From contig NZ_SJSO01000036.1 of NCBI RefSeq assembly GCF_004331735.1, positions 1 to 38,361 on the forward strand: a DNA stretch of 38,361 nt, read 5' to 3'. This DNA comes from Pedobacter psychrodurus. GTDB taxonomy: Bacteria; Bacteroidota; Bacteroidia; Sphingobacteriales; Sphingobacteriaceae. Shown piece after piece: positions 23,895 through 31,799 of the stretch (the first letter of the stretch is position 1; every line of letters starts with the position of its first letter). The position numbers were made by a program, and so were the translations under genes. The notes below the pieces were generated by a model that worked only from the letters and a program-made list of their open reading frames with translations, had not been told where the DNA came from and searched no databases.

Positions 23895-24604
23895 ATTGTT
23901 TTAATTATCCATTGGTAGCGGAAAGCCCATCTCCATTTTATTGAACTCGATTTTAGCTTTAATTGTTTGGTGTATTTAAGCAAATCTGCTCTTTTAAACC
24001 CTCGTAGAATGGAAACCAGGCCATCCTCTCTCGACATATCATTTAAACGGAAAATATAACACAAAGCTTTAAACAGGTAATACGCTACTGCACTTCTTTG
24101 CAGGTCGTTTATTACTATACCCATTGTTGCCGATCTTTTAAAATTCTTTAGCAAATCAATAATTTCTTCATCTTTAAAATGATGTAGCGTTAAGGTACAA
24201 AGCATAATGTCGCAAGGTTCTGTTTTACTTAAATCATCAAAAATATCGCTACAGGTGTAGGTTATATTGGGATAGTTTTTAGATAAACTTTGCGCATGAT
24301 TTATGGTGAATTTATTGGCATCTATCCCTTTTAACATAAAATGTAAACCTTGTTTTTTTGCATAATCGGCCAAAGTGCGCAACATATCTCCATTGCCACA
24401 ACCAATATCAGTAATACGTATAACCTCATCCTTTGGTTTGCTGGTGATTAAGGTTTTAATCCCATGGAGTGTAACTTTATTACCACCAAGTAGCTGATTA
24501 ATGCTGGCTATTTTGTCCAATGCATCGCGCAATATTTCGCCTTCCATGTCGAAATCGTCCATAATCTCGGGCGCTGTGCTTCTATATGTCGTATCTACAG
24601 GCAT
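23891..24604 (-). CDS. Class I SAM-dependent methyltransferase
   Basis: A 237-residue soluble methyltransferase. Motif I is ITDIGCGNGDML (residues 64-75), the acidic strand is FMLKGIDANKF, and CDIMLCTLTLHHFKDEE is motif II/III with the LHHF typical of small-molecule methyltransferases. Its start is 3 bp after the oxidoreductase stop and its end overlaps the type III PKS start by 4 bp. It therefore probably methylates the polyketide ring or its quinone derivative. Unlike the membrane methyltransferases paired with type III PKSs in Streptomyces and Bacillus, this one has no transmembrane helices. Confidence 0.88.
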   Translation of the reverse strand: MPVDTTYRSTAPEIMDDFDMEGEILRDALDKIASINQLLGGNKVTLHGIKTLITSKPKDEVIRITDIGCGNGDMLRTLADYAKKQGLHFMLKGIDANKFTINHAQSLSKNYPNITYTCSDIFDDLSKTEPCDIMLCTLTLHHFKDEEIIDLLKNFKRSATMGIVINDLQRSAVAYYLFKALCYIFRLNDMSREDGLVSILRGFKRADLLKYTKQLKLKSSSIKWRWAFRYQWIIKTI

Positions 24605-24607
24605 ATG

Positions 24608-25735
24608 TTATGAAATCGTGATCGGTTTACCATGTGTTCGTTTAATTATTTTATGGAGTAGAAAGGGCATTTTAATCAATGCATTCATGGCCAAACTTTC
24701 GAATTTATTGTTACTCAGCAAAGAAGATAATACCCTTCCCATTTTTAAGCGGCTTTTAAATTCCCTGTTCCAGTGTAAAGTATAACTTTCTTCTAGTGCT
24801 ACACGCGAACTAATTTGCCCCTCGATTCTTTGGTGCAAAAGTTCTGAAACTATTTTAGCGCTATGGATGGCCATGGCCATACCGTTCCCACAAAGTGGAT
24901 GAATCAACCCAGCTGTATCGCCAATCATTAAAATATGGTTATATACAGGTTCTTTGGCCTCAAAAGAAATCTGACTGATGGTTAAGGGGGTATCGAATAA
25001 ACTGGTAGCATTTTCTAAAATAGCCTTCAAATAGCTATTTTTATAGAGCACGTTTTCTTGGAAGGAAAGCAGGTTTTTGTGTTTTTTGAAACGCTCATAG
25101 CTAGCCAGATAACAGATATTCAATTGATCATTTTCAACTTTTGAAACGCCACAATAACCACCTTCAAAATTATGCAGGCTAACCAAATTATTCGGAAAAT
25201 CGGCTTTGTAATGTGCTTTAACTGCCAGATAGGGTGATTGTTTGTTAATGAAGTTCCTATTCAGCTTAACATCGATTTTAGATCTTTTTCCATAAGCCCC
25301 GATTACATAAGGTGCAACATAACTGTCGGTTGCTGTTTCTACCGTGAATTGATTATTGGCGAAATTTACCTGCACCACGCTGTCGTGAATCACTTTTACA
25401 TTTCTCTCAATCAGTTCAGTGTAGAGGTAATGATCAATAGTATACCTGCTTATTCCAAAACCGCCGAGGGGTAATTTGGTCTGTATGCTTTTGCCAAGAA
25501 TTGAAGTGAAAAGTAAATCACTAATTAGTGTAGGCTTCATATTTTCGATAGTCAGGCCAAGCCATTCAAAATAGGGGAGTACCTCATTCGAAATGTATTC
25601 GCCGCAAACTTTATGGTGGGGGTAGGTATCTTTTTCGATCAGCGTAACATTTAAACCCAGCTTATTCAGGTGAAGTGCGGCTGTTAAACCTGCCAGTCCA
25701 CCACCAATTATTAAAATTTCTGTTTCGGCCTGCAT
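24608..25735 (-). CDS. FAD-dependent oxidoreductase (UbiH / geranylgeranyl-reductase-like)
   Basis: A 375-residue flavoprotein and first gene of the polyketide operon. The dinucleotide-binding motif IIGGGLAGLTAALHLNKLG is at residues 9-27, with the acidic strand end IEKD. The second FAD motif MIGDTAGLIHPLCGNGMAMA is at residues 270-289. HKVCGEYIS (41-49) is characteristic of the geranylgeranyl reductase/halogenase-like group. It would hydroxylate the aromatic product or reduce a chain double bond; sequence cannot decide. The transcription start should lie in the 25.74-25.80 kb spacer, where only an imperfect box (TATATTAG on the minus strand) is visible. Confidence 0.88.
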   Translation of the reverse strand: MQAETEILIIGGGLAGLTAALHLNKLGLNVTLIEKDTYPHHKVCGEYISNEVLPYFEWLGLTIENMKPTLISDLLFTSILGKSIQTKLPLGGFGISRYTIDHYLYTELIERNVKVIHDSVVQVNFANNQFTVETATDSYVAPYVIGAYGKRSKIDVKLNRNFINKQSPYLAVKAHYKADFPNNLVSLHNFEGGYCGVSKVENDQLNICYLASYERFKKHKNLLSFQENVLYKNSYLKAILENATSLFDTPLTISQISFEAKEPVYNHILMIGDTAGLIHPLCGNGMAMAIHSAKIVSELLHQRIEGQISSRVALEESYTLHWNREFKSRLKMGRVLSSLLSNNKFESLAMNALIKMPFLLHKIIKRTHGKPITIS

Positions 25736-25798
25736 ACGATAAGATGGAAAGCTAATATAACGTTTTAACGATGTGTTTGTTCCATTTGCGAATTTTTA

Positions 25799-25840
25799 AC
25801 CACAGAGATCACGGAGAAAAAAACACTGAGGGCACCGAGT
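25799..25840. repeat. Degenerate period-9 repeat
   Basis: ACCACAGAGATCACGGAGAA followed by AACACTGAGGGCACCGAG. It is related to the repeat at 8973-9034 and lies upstream of the polyketide operon. Confidence 0.5.
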
Positions 25841-25885
25841 TGGGGGTACAATGTGCCAATGTGATGTTACCATCTGACAGTTTCG

Positions 25886-25967
25886 TTTGCGCTCGTTTCC
25901 AAACTAGCGCAGCAATAGCTATACCATTTTCTCATTTCTTCTATTAGGTTCAAAAACCTATAATAGT
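25886..25967. repeat. Second structured repeat family (GCGCTCGTTTC), copy 1
   Basis: TTTGCGCTCGTTTCCAAAC (25886-25904) followed by AGCGCAGCAATAGCTATACC closely matches 27675-27714. Internal pairing: TGCGC/GCGCA, and TATTAGGTT/AACCTATAATA-type arms at 25942-25967. No ORF. The 409-bp spacer 25736-26143 is otherwise filled by this, the AGCG element and a period-9 repeat. Confidence 0.6.
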
Positions 25968-25982
25968 AGCACCACTGATACT

Positions 25983-26065
25983 GATTAAACGGGATTGCAG
26001 CGGTATACTTTTGTTTTCCTTCAAAAACAAAAGATTTAGCGAAAAAGCCCGACTAACATTAATAA
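25983..26065 (+). repeat. Structured intergenic repeat (AGCG family), copy E
   Basis: Outer stem CGGG (25990-25993)/CCCG (26048-26051), the reverse of copy A's CCCG/CGGG. A 10-bp perfect inner stem CTTTTGTTTT (26008-26017)/AAAACAAAAG (26024-26033) is present. AGCG lies at 25999-26002 and 26038-26041 in two 14-nt internal strands. Confidence 0.75.
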
Positions 26066-26143
26066 TGCTTACAGGCATTGCTTTCCTAATGATTCTTATG
26101 AAATACCATGCCCACCTGCGTTAGTTTTCAAATGAAAGTTACC

Positions 26144-27280
26144 TTATCTATCGCTTCTTTCTTCCATATTCAAATCCGTATCAAAAGGACTTTTTGTAAA
26201 GGGATAAATAGATTGTTTAACAAAACCTTTCGGATACGAAGCTTCGTGTACCCCCGTTCCGGCGGGCCATTCTTTGCCTGGTAAGTAATAGGTTCCGAAT
26301 ATCATATCAATAAAGGGAAATATTGAGGCGAAATTATGTCCATAGTATTTAGGATCTTCGCAATGGTGCCAGTGGTGATACTGGGGAGTAGTAAAAATGT
26401 ATTTTAACGGGCCAAAATTAATCCTGGTGTTGGCATGAATCAGTACCGCATGTATGGCAATAAATATAATATACACATTGAAAACGGTAGATGAAAAGCC
26501 CAAAACATAAAGTGGGATGAAAGTCATTGCCCTGGTGAAAAAGATGTCGATAAAATGCGTACGGCTTCCTGCCAGCCAATCCATATTTTGTGTAGAATGA
26601 TGTATAGAATGGAAACGCCAAAGGGATACCCGCGTATGGAAAAAACGATGTGCCCAATATTGAAACAGATCGGTACTAAAAAAAGCTAAAAATAAAGCAA
26701 CTATAAAGGGGAGGCCCTGTACCCAGGTGTGCAATTTATCTAAACCTATCCAACCAAAAAATAATACGGCAGGTTTTTGGGTTACAATACCAAAAAATTG
26801 AATGAATAGGTGGCTGATTACAAAATAAGTTAAATCGGTACGCCACTCTTCGTGGAATTTAGTTTGCTGATTGTTTTTTGGGAAAAATAATTCTAAGGGA
26901 ACAAAAATGGCTACCATTAAAAGTAGATCTAAAATCATCCAATCTAAGCCAAAATGCCAGCTCGATTTGACCACATCTCTCCCTTCTACACTTAAAGCGC
27001 CTAATATTACTGCCAAAGCACCCAGCACAAAGCCTGGCCAGGCCCATTTTAGTTTTTTACTGAGGATTAAACTTAATAATGAAAAAAAGAATGCTGCAAT
27101 AACACCCCCAAGCATCAGCGCTTCCATACTGTTTTTCGTATATATTTCGCGGAATTCGGGTGTGGTTAACTTCTCTGGATAATGAAAACAGAGAATGCCT
27201 AATAAGGCCAATACAGCTAAAAAAATAGAAATATAACCACTAATTTGGCCTTGGCCTACTACTAATCTTTTCGGAGACAT
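26144..27280 (-). CDS. Sterol desaturase / fatty acid hydroxylase family membrane protein
   Basis: I start at the ATG at 27278-27280 (MSPKRLVVGQGQ), giving 378 residues; the 14 codons upstream look like spacer. Several membrane helices precede the di-iron histidine clusters: HRFFH, FHSIHHS and HHWHH, the fatty acid hydroxylase (PF04116-type) pattern H-x(3-4)-H, H-x(2-3)-HH, H-x2-HH. Such enzymes use O2 to hydroxylate or desaturate lipids at the membrane. It lies upstream of the polyketide operon on the same strand but 409 bp away, across repeats, so any role in tailoring that product is speculation. Confidence 0.88.
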   Translation of the reverse strand: MSPKRLVVGQGQISGYISIFLAVLALLGILCFHYPEKLTTPEFREIYTKNSMEALMLGGVIAAFFFSLLSLILSKKLKWAWPGFVLGALAVILGALSVEGRDVVKSSWHFGLDWMILDLLLMVAIFVPLELFFPKNNQQTKFHEEWRTDLTYFVISHLFIQFFGIVTQKPAVLFFGWIGLDKLHTWVQGLPFIVALFLAFFSTDLFQYWAHRFFHTRVSLWRFHSIHHSTQNMDWLAGSRTHFIDIFFTRAMTFIPLYVLGFSSTVFNVYIIFIAIHAVLIHANTRINFGPLKYIFTTPQYHHWHHCEDPKYYGHNFASIFPFIDMIFGTYYLPGKEWPAGTGVHEASYPKGFVKQSIYPFTKSPFDTDLNMEERSDR

Positions 27281-27404
27281 TAAAACATGTTTTGGTAGAG
27301 AACAATGATAATAAAAAAACATAAAATAATTTAACTTGTCACCCTCGTCTTTCTCATGAATACAAAAAACTTAGAACTTATTTGTTGCTTTGTAGGGTAG
27401 TATG

Positions 27405-27425
27405 ATTTCCAATCGAGTTGGAAAT
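27405..27425. repeat. Short perfect hairpin
   Basis: ATTTCCAA (27405-27412) pairs with TTGGAAAT (27418-27425) over a 5-nt loop and is followed by GACG. It resembles the GGAAATGACG-type palindromes common in spacers of this phylum. It lies 125 bp upstream of the desaturase start. Confidence 0.5.
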
Positions 27426-27491
27426 GACGGTATTTCAATATTATTTTTTAAGTATTTTTCTAAAACCTTTAGTAGTAGCAGTAACCGTTTT

Positions 27492-27570
27492 TCTTAAACG
27501 GGATTGCAGCGGTATCCTCTTGTTTTTTTTCAAAATAAGAGATTTAGCGAAAAGCCCGACTAACGTTAAT
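27492..27570 (+). repeat. Structured intergenic repeat (AGCG family), copy F
   Basis: Outer stem CGGG (27499-27502)/CCCG (27555-27558). Inner stem CTCTTGTTTT (27517-27526)/AAAATAAGAG (27532-27541) is 10 bp including one G:T pair. AGCG lies at 27508-27511 and 27546-27549. The inner stem differs from copy E by changes on both arms that keep pairing. Confidence 0.75.
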
Positions 27571-27674
27571 TCTTCCTACTACACTGCTTTCCAAGACAAT
27601 TTTCAGTTATCATTTTACGCTCTTTTTCCGAAAAGTACCAGCAACAAAGCTCAAATTCTGATAAACCATTCTTG

Positions 27675-27769
27675 CTTGCGCTCGTTTCCAAACAAGTGCA
27701 GAAATAGCTACACGATTTCATCGTTTGTAAACGATAAATTATTAAACGCTTGTTAGAAACGAGCGTTAG
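27675..27769. repeat. Second structured repeat family (GCGCTCGTTTC), copy 2
   Basis: CGCTCGTTTC (27679-27688) pairs with GAAACGAGCG (27756-27765). Nested inside is ATCGTTT/AAACGAT over a 2-nt loop (27719-27734). The left 40 bp matches 25886-25925. The 555-bp spacer 27323-27876 contains this element, AGCG copy F and the short hairpin, with no credible gene. Confidence 0.6.
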
Positions 27770-27858
27770 CCGAAAATTCTGACAAACCATTTCATCAGAC
27801 TAATGGTTGCTTTATTGGGCATTGGCATATGCCATGCCTTTCTTTTTTAAATAATCAG

Positions 27859-27866
27859 TATTTTTG
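27859..27866 (+). promoter_or_regulatory. Possible -7 box of the lpxK operon
   Basis: TATTTTTG matches TAnnTTTG, 10 bp before the lpxK ATG. No TTG is seen at the -33 distance, and the spacing would give an almost leaderless mRNA, so this is tentative. Confidence 0.35.
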
Positions 27867-27876
27867 AAACCACGAT

Positions 27877-28938
27877 ATGCTACTTAACTATCTACGCCTT
27901 TTACTGCTTCCTTTTTCAATCATTTATGGAATGGCTATTATCCTCCGTAAAAAACTTTATGATTGGGGATTAATGCGATCTGTAAAGTTCGATTTACCAG
28001 TAATCTGTGTAGGCAATTTAGCCGTTGGCGGATCGGGCAAAACACCAACAACAGAATATTTGGTGAGGTTGTTGGCCGATTATAAAATAGCCATACTAAG
28101 TAGGGGATATGGCCGGAAGACGAAAGGTTTTATTGTTGCCGATAGCGCTGCAACGGCCGAAACAATAGGAGATGAACCTTTACAGTACCATCAAAAATTT
28201 ACGGATGTTACCGTTGCCGTTTGCGAAGACCGTGTGAATGGGATTAAGCAATTGAAAGAAAATCACGATTTAATTATCCTTGATGATGCTTTTCAGCACC
28301 GCGCAGTAAGGGCAGGCTTTAATATTCTGCTTTTCGAGTTTGGAAAACTGGGTACTTTACAGTTTTTATTACCTGCCGGAAATTTAAGGGATGTTTTCTC
28401 CTCGCGTAAAAGAGCCGATGTATTATTGGTTACAAAATCGCCAGTTCCCTTGTTACATGTTGTCCAGCAGTCTTCGATAAATGAACTGCAACCTAATGCC
28501 AATCAACCAGTATTACATTCTTATATAAAGTATGGCGATCTTATCCATTTATATCATAATGAAAGCCGCACGCTCGAATCCGTTAAAGATTATGGAATTT
28601 TTCTGCTTACTGGGATTGCTAACCCAGATCCATTAATAGAGAAACTCGAAAAATATAGCAAAACGATCAAACACCAAGAATTTCCTGACCATTATGCCTT
28701 TAAAGAAGAGGATATTAATAAGTTTAAATCAACTTTTTTGGCAGGAAGTGAAAAAGATAAAATCATCATCACAACAGAAAAGGATAGCAAACGTTTAAGA
28801 GCTACCGGATTTGAAGATTTACTGGTAGATTTACCTGTATATTATTTACCCATTGAGGTTGAATTATTTGAAAAAGATAAGATTACCTTTGACGAACTCA
28901 TTTTAAACTATGTTAAGAGCAATAGAAGAAACCGTTGA
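27877..28938 (+). CDS. lpxK: Tetraacyldisaccharide 4'-kinase
   Basis: A 353-residue membrane-associated kinase of lipid A synthesis. An N-terminal hydrophobic helix (LRLLLLPFSIIYGMAIIL) precedes the P-loop VGNLAVGGSGKTPT (residues about 46-59). ILSRGYGRK and DEPLQYHQKF are family motifs, and LIILDDAFQHRAV holds the D-D-x-x-Q-H site. It phosphorylates the 4' position of the tetraacyl disaccharide precursor at the inner membrane, using ATP. It overlaps the purine nucleoside phosphorylase start by 29 bp, so the two are translated from one mRNA although functionally unrelated. Confidence 0.94.
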   Translation: MLLNYLRLLLLPFSIIYGMAIILRKKLYDWGLMRSVKFDLPVICVGNLAVGGSGKTPTTEYLVRLLADYKIAILSRGYGRKTKGFIVADSAATAETIGDEPLQYHQKFTDVTVAVCEDRVNGIKQLKENHDLIILDDAFQHRAVRAGFNILLFEFGKLGTLQFLLPAGNLRDVFSSRKRADVLLVTKSPVPLLHVVQQSSINELQPNANQPVLHSYIKYGDLIHLYHNESRTLESVKDYGIFLLTGIANPDPLIEKLEKYSKTIKHQEFPDHYAFKEEDINKFKSTFLAGSEKDKIIITTEKDSKRLRATGFEDLLVDLPVYYLPIEVELFEKDKITFDELILNYVKSNRRNR

Positions 28939-29725
28939 ATATATAAAACGTAAAACAGAGAACTTTAAGCCAGAAATAGGTATTATTTTAGGTACTGGCT
29001 TGGGTGGCTTGGTTAAAGAAATCGAAGTTGAGCATCAATTGATGTATTCTAATATTCCAAATTTTCCGATTTCTACTTTAGAATTTCATAGTGGTAAACT
29101 GATTTTTGGAACATTAAACGGGAAGAAAATTATTGCCATGCAAGGGCGCTTACATTATTACGAAGGTTACAGCATGCAACAGATCACATTCCCGGTTAGG
29201 GTAATGAAAGGTTTGGGTATCGAAAACTTAATTGTATCTAATGCTGCGGGCTCGTTAAATCCTGAGTTTAAAAAGGGCGATTTAATGATTATCAATGATC
29301 ATATTAATTTGCAGCCAGATAACCCATTGCGAGGTTTAATCGAAAGTGAATTAGGTCCCCGTTTTCCAGATATGAGCCAGCCCTATAAACGCGATATCAT
29401 AGCTAAAGCGCTAGAAATAGCCAAAGATGTTGATATTAACTGTCATAAAGGAGTATATGTTGCCGTTTCTGGTCCGAATTTAGAAACCAAAGCTGAGTAT
29501 AAATATCTGCGTTTAATTGGCGCTGATGCCGTTGGCATGAGTACCGTACCTGAGGTTATTGTGGCGAACCACGCAGGTTTACCTGTTTTTGCCATCTCGG
29601 TATTAACAGATGAGGGTTTTCCGGAAGATCTGCAGCCTTTTAATTTAGATGAAATTTTAGCAGCAGCAGCCAAAGCCGAGCCTAAAATGACTGAGATTTT
29701 AACCCGCTTAATTTCTGAACTATAA
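28910..29725 (+). CDS. Purine-nucleoside phosphorylase (trimeric, PNP I type)
   Basis: A 271-residue enzyme. IGIILGTGLGGL contains the phosphate-binding loop, then IAMQGRLHYYEGY, VSNAAGSLNPEFKKGDLMII with the phosphate/ribose site, and SGPNLETKAEYKYLRLIGAD followed by AVGMSTVPEV, which holds the purine-site Glu and Met. It splits inosine and guanosine with phosphate. The ATG at 28910 lies inside lpxK but gives the family N-terminus (MLRAIEETVEYIK). The next gene begins 1 bp after its stop. An lpxK-PNP-porin operon is implied. Confidence 0.94.
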   Translation: MLRAIEETVEYIKRKTENFKPEIGIILGTGLGGLVKEIEVEHQLMYSNIPNFPISTLEFHSGKLIFGTLNGKKIIAMQGRLHYYEGYSMQQITFPVRVMKGLGIENLIVSNAAGSLNPEFKKGDLMIINDHINLQPDNPLRGLIESELGPRFPDMSQPYKRDIIAKALEIAKDVDINCHKGVYVAVSGPNLETKAEYKYLRLIGADAVGMSTVPEVIVANHAGLPVFAISVLTDEGFPEDLQPFNLDEILAAAAKAEPKMTEILTRLISEL

Positions 29726-29726
29726 G

Positions 29727-31733
29727 ATGCATAAAGTCGTTAAAATCTGTTTTTTTCTCTTACTGCTGTCAGGCATTAACAAAACTTTTGCACAAGATTT
29801 AAAAACAAGTGTTGGTACCAATAAGGAACTCGATTCTGTTCGCAAGAAATTAGATGCGGGAAAGGATTCTGTTGTTTTTACCGCAAAATATATCAGGTTT
29901 ACCAAGTTATCTTTAACTAAAGATAGTATTGTACTGCAGCCTTTAGATACCTCCACTACAAATATTCAGAATTATAGTCCGCTTTTGCAGCCCATGCACC
30001 CAACTATAAGCAATGGTAACATGGGATTGGCAGCCAGGCCATTATTGTACGAACCTAGTAAAAGGATTGGCTTCGATGCCGGATTCCACTCGCTCGATTA
30101 TTATGCCTTAACGCCCGAAGATATTATTTACTATCAGGCCAGAACACCGTTTACCAGTTTGTACTTTGTTAGTGCCGGACAAAAAGAACAGCTTTTTAGA
30201 GCTATTCATACACAGAATATTAAAAAAAACTGGAACGTTGGTGTTAATTTTAACCGTGGCGATTCTAGAGGCTTTTACGCCAGACAACGTGGCGATAATT
30301 TGAATGTTGCCGTATTTTCATGGTACCAATCGCCAAGTAAGCGTTATAACATGTGGGCATCGGCAATTTTTAATACCATGCGCGCATACGAGAATGGTTC
30401 TACGGTAGCTACAGGTTTATTCGATCCAGACTATTCTAAAATTGCAAGAGAGGCAGAGCCGGTAAATTTATCAGATGCTAGAAATATGTACCGTAAAAAT
30501 ACCATTTTTTTAAAGCAAACCTATTATGTAGGTAGAATTGATACCTCTGCAAATGTGAATAATGCTGTTTTACCAACCAATAAGGTTTCGTATACCTTTG
30601 AATATAATAATGACAGCTTCGACTTTTACAAAAATGGAACGGATGTTAATAATGTACTGCCTCCTGGAATTGCGAGTACAATATTTACCAATGATTCGAC
30701 CCATGTAAAACATATTAAAAATGAATTTATTTATAGTTTCTTTTTAAGGCCGAAAAATAGTTCGGTTATTAAAAATGAACTGAAAGTTGATGCGGGTATT
30801 AAACACGATTATTACAAACATGAATATCTTGGTATAAAACAAGATGCAACCAATTACGAGCGCAGTAGATTTGCTTATCAAAACATTACTATTTTAGGCG
30901 CAGCGGGCTATCGATTCTCTAATAATATCGACTTCAATTTAGACGTACAGCAAATTTTACAGGGTGAAAATGCAGGCGATTATTTATACGAGGCAAAAAG
31001 TAAAATCCTTTTAGGTAAAACCATAGGAAGAATCGAATTGGGTGCCTATGTACAAAACCAAACGCCAGCTGCTATTTTTAATTATTATCATGGCAATCAT
31101 TACCAATGGACAAACAGTGATTTTAAGAACACTAAAATTGCCAATTTATCATTTAATTATATCAATGATAAATATGGTTTTACTGCTGGAGCCAAATATT
31201 TCTTAACCAGTAACTACGTTTATTTTGCCGCCGACCATAGCAATGGTACAAATGCCATTTTACCAAAACAAGCTACTGCTGATATTAGCTTAATTAGGCT
31301 GGATGTATCAAAGAAATCGAGGTTTGGTAAGTTTGTAATGGAAAATTATATCGCTTATCAGAAAACAGATAAAAATGCCGTGTTAAGAACGCCAGAACTT
31401 TATACTTATAACAGTATTTATTTTGATAATACTTTTTTCAAAGTATTAAAGGCTAATGTGGGATTTGATGTGAGGTACAATTCTGAATATGCAAACTATT
31501 TATACTCACCTGCAACGGCTCAGTTTTATATAGATGAACGCAATCCAACAAACCTGGTCTCAAAACCAGTAATTGATGTCTTTTTTAAGGCAAATTTAAA
31601 AAGGGCTAATATATTTGTTAAATATGACTTTGTAAATCAAGGTTTATTCCAGCCAGGTTATTACACCGTTAATAGATACCCCATGCAAGATGCCCTATTA
31701 AAATTTGGGGTAAGCTGGAATTTTTACGATTAA
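29727..31733 (+). CDS. Putative outer-membrane porin (Bacteroidota 'putative porin' family)
   Basis: A 668-residue protein with a signal peptide (VKICFFLLLLSGINKTFAQ, residues 5-23). A conserved N-terminal region (YALTPEDIIYYQARTPFTSL, then FNRGDSRGFYARQR) precedes many alternating beta strands, ending with LLKFGVSWNFYD, a barrel C-terminus with terminal aromatic residue. This fits the large Bacteroidota putative porin family (PF14121 type). The substrate is unknown. It starts 1 bp after the phosphorylase stop, so it is co-transcribed; coupling with lpxK suggests envelope biogenesis timing. A strong terminator follows. Confidence 0.88.
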   Translation: MHKVVKICFFLLLLSGINKTFAQDLKTSVGTNKELDSVRKKLDAGKDSVVFTAKYIRFTKLSLTKDSIVLQPLDTSTTNIQNYSPLLQPMHPTISNGNMGLAARPLLYEPSKRIGFDAGFHSLDYYALTPEDIIYYQARTPFTSLYFVSAGQKEQLFRAIHTQNIKKNWNVGVNFNRGDSRGFYARQRGDNLNVAVFSWYQSPSKRYNMWASAIFNTMRAYENGSTVATGLFDPDYSKIAREAEPVNLSDARNMYRKNTIFLKQTYYVGRIDTSANVNNAVLPTNKVSYTFEYNNDSFDFYKNGTDVNNVLPPGIASTIFTNDSTHVKHIKNEFIYSFFLRPKNSSVIKNELKVDAGIKHDYYKHEYLGIKQDATNYERSRFAYQNITILGAAGYRFSNNIDFNLDVQQILQGENAGDYLYEAKSKILLGKTIGRIELGAYVQNQTPAAIFNYYHGNHYQWTNSDFKNTKIANLSFNYINDKYGFTAGAKYFLTSNYVYFAADHSNGTNAILPKQATADISLIRLDVSKKSRFGKFVMENYIAYQKTDKNAVLRTPELYTYNSIYFDNTFFKVLKANVGFDVRYNSEYANYLYSPATAQFYIDERNPTNLVSKPVIDVFFKANLKRANIFVKYDFVNQGLFQPGYYTVNRYPMQDALLKFGVSWNFYD

Positions 31734-31746
31734 AATCATCAAGCAT

Positions 31747-31785
31747 AAAAAAGCCGTGCCGATTTTACATTGGCACGGCTTTTTG
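31747..31785. terminator. Strong intrinsic terminator
   Basis: AAAAAAGCCGTGCC (31747-31760) pairs with GGCACGGCTTTTT (31772-31784), T-run included. It lies 14 bp after the putative porin stop and 15 bp before the stop of the convergent beta-barrel gene, so it serves both. Confidence 0.9.
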
Positions 31786-31799
31786 TTTTAAGGCTTTTC

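Noticed and set aside
26418..26657. 79-codon frame inside the sterol desaturase gene
   Set aside because: A shadow frame of the histidine-rich desaturase region, with no independent support.
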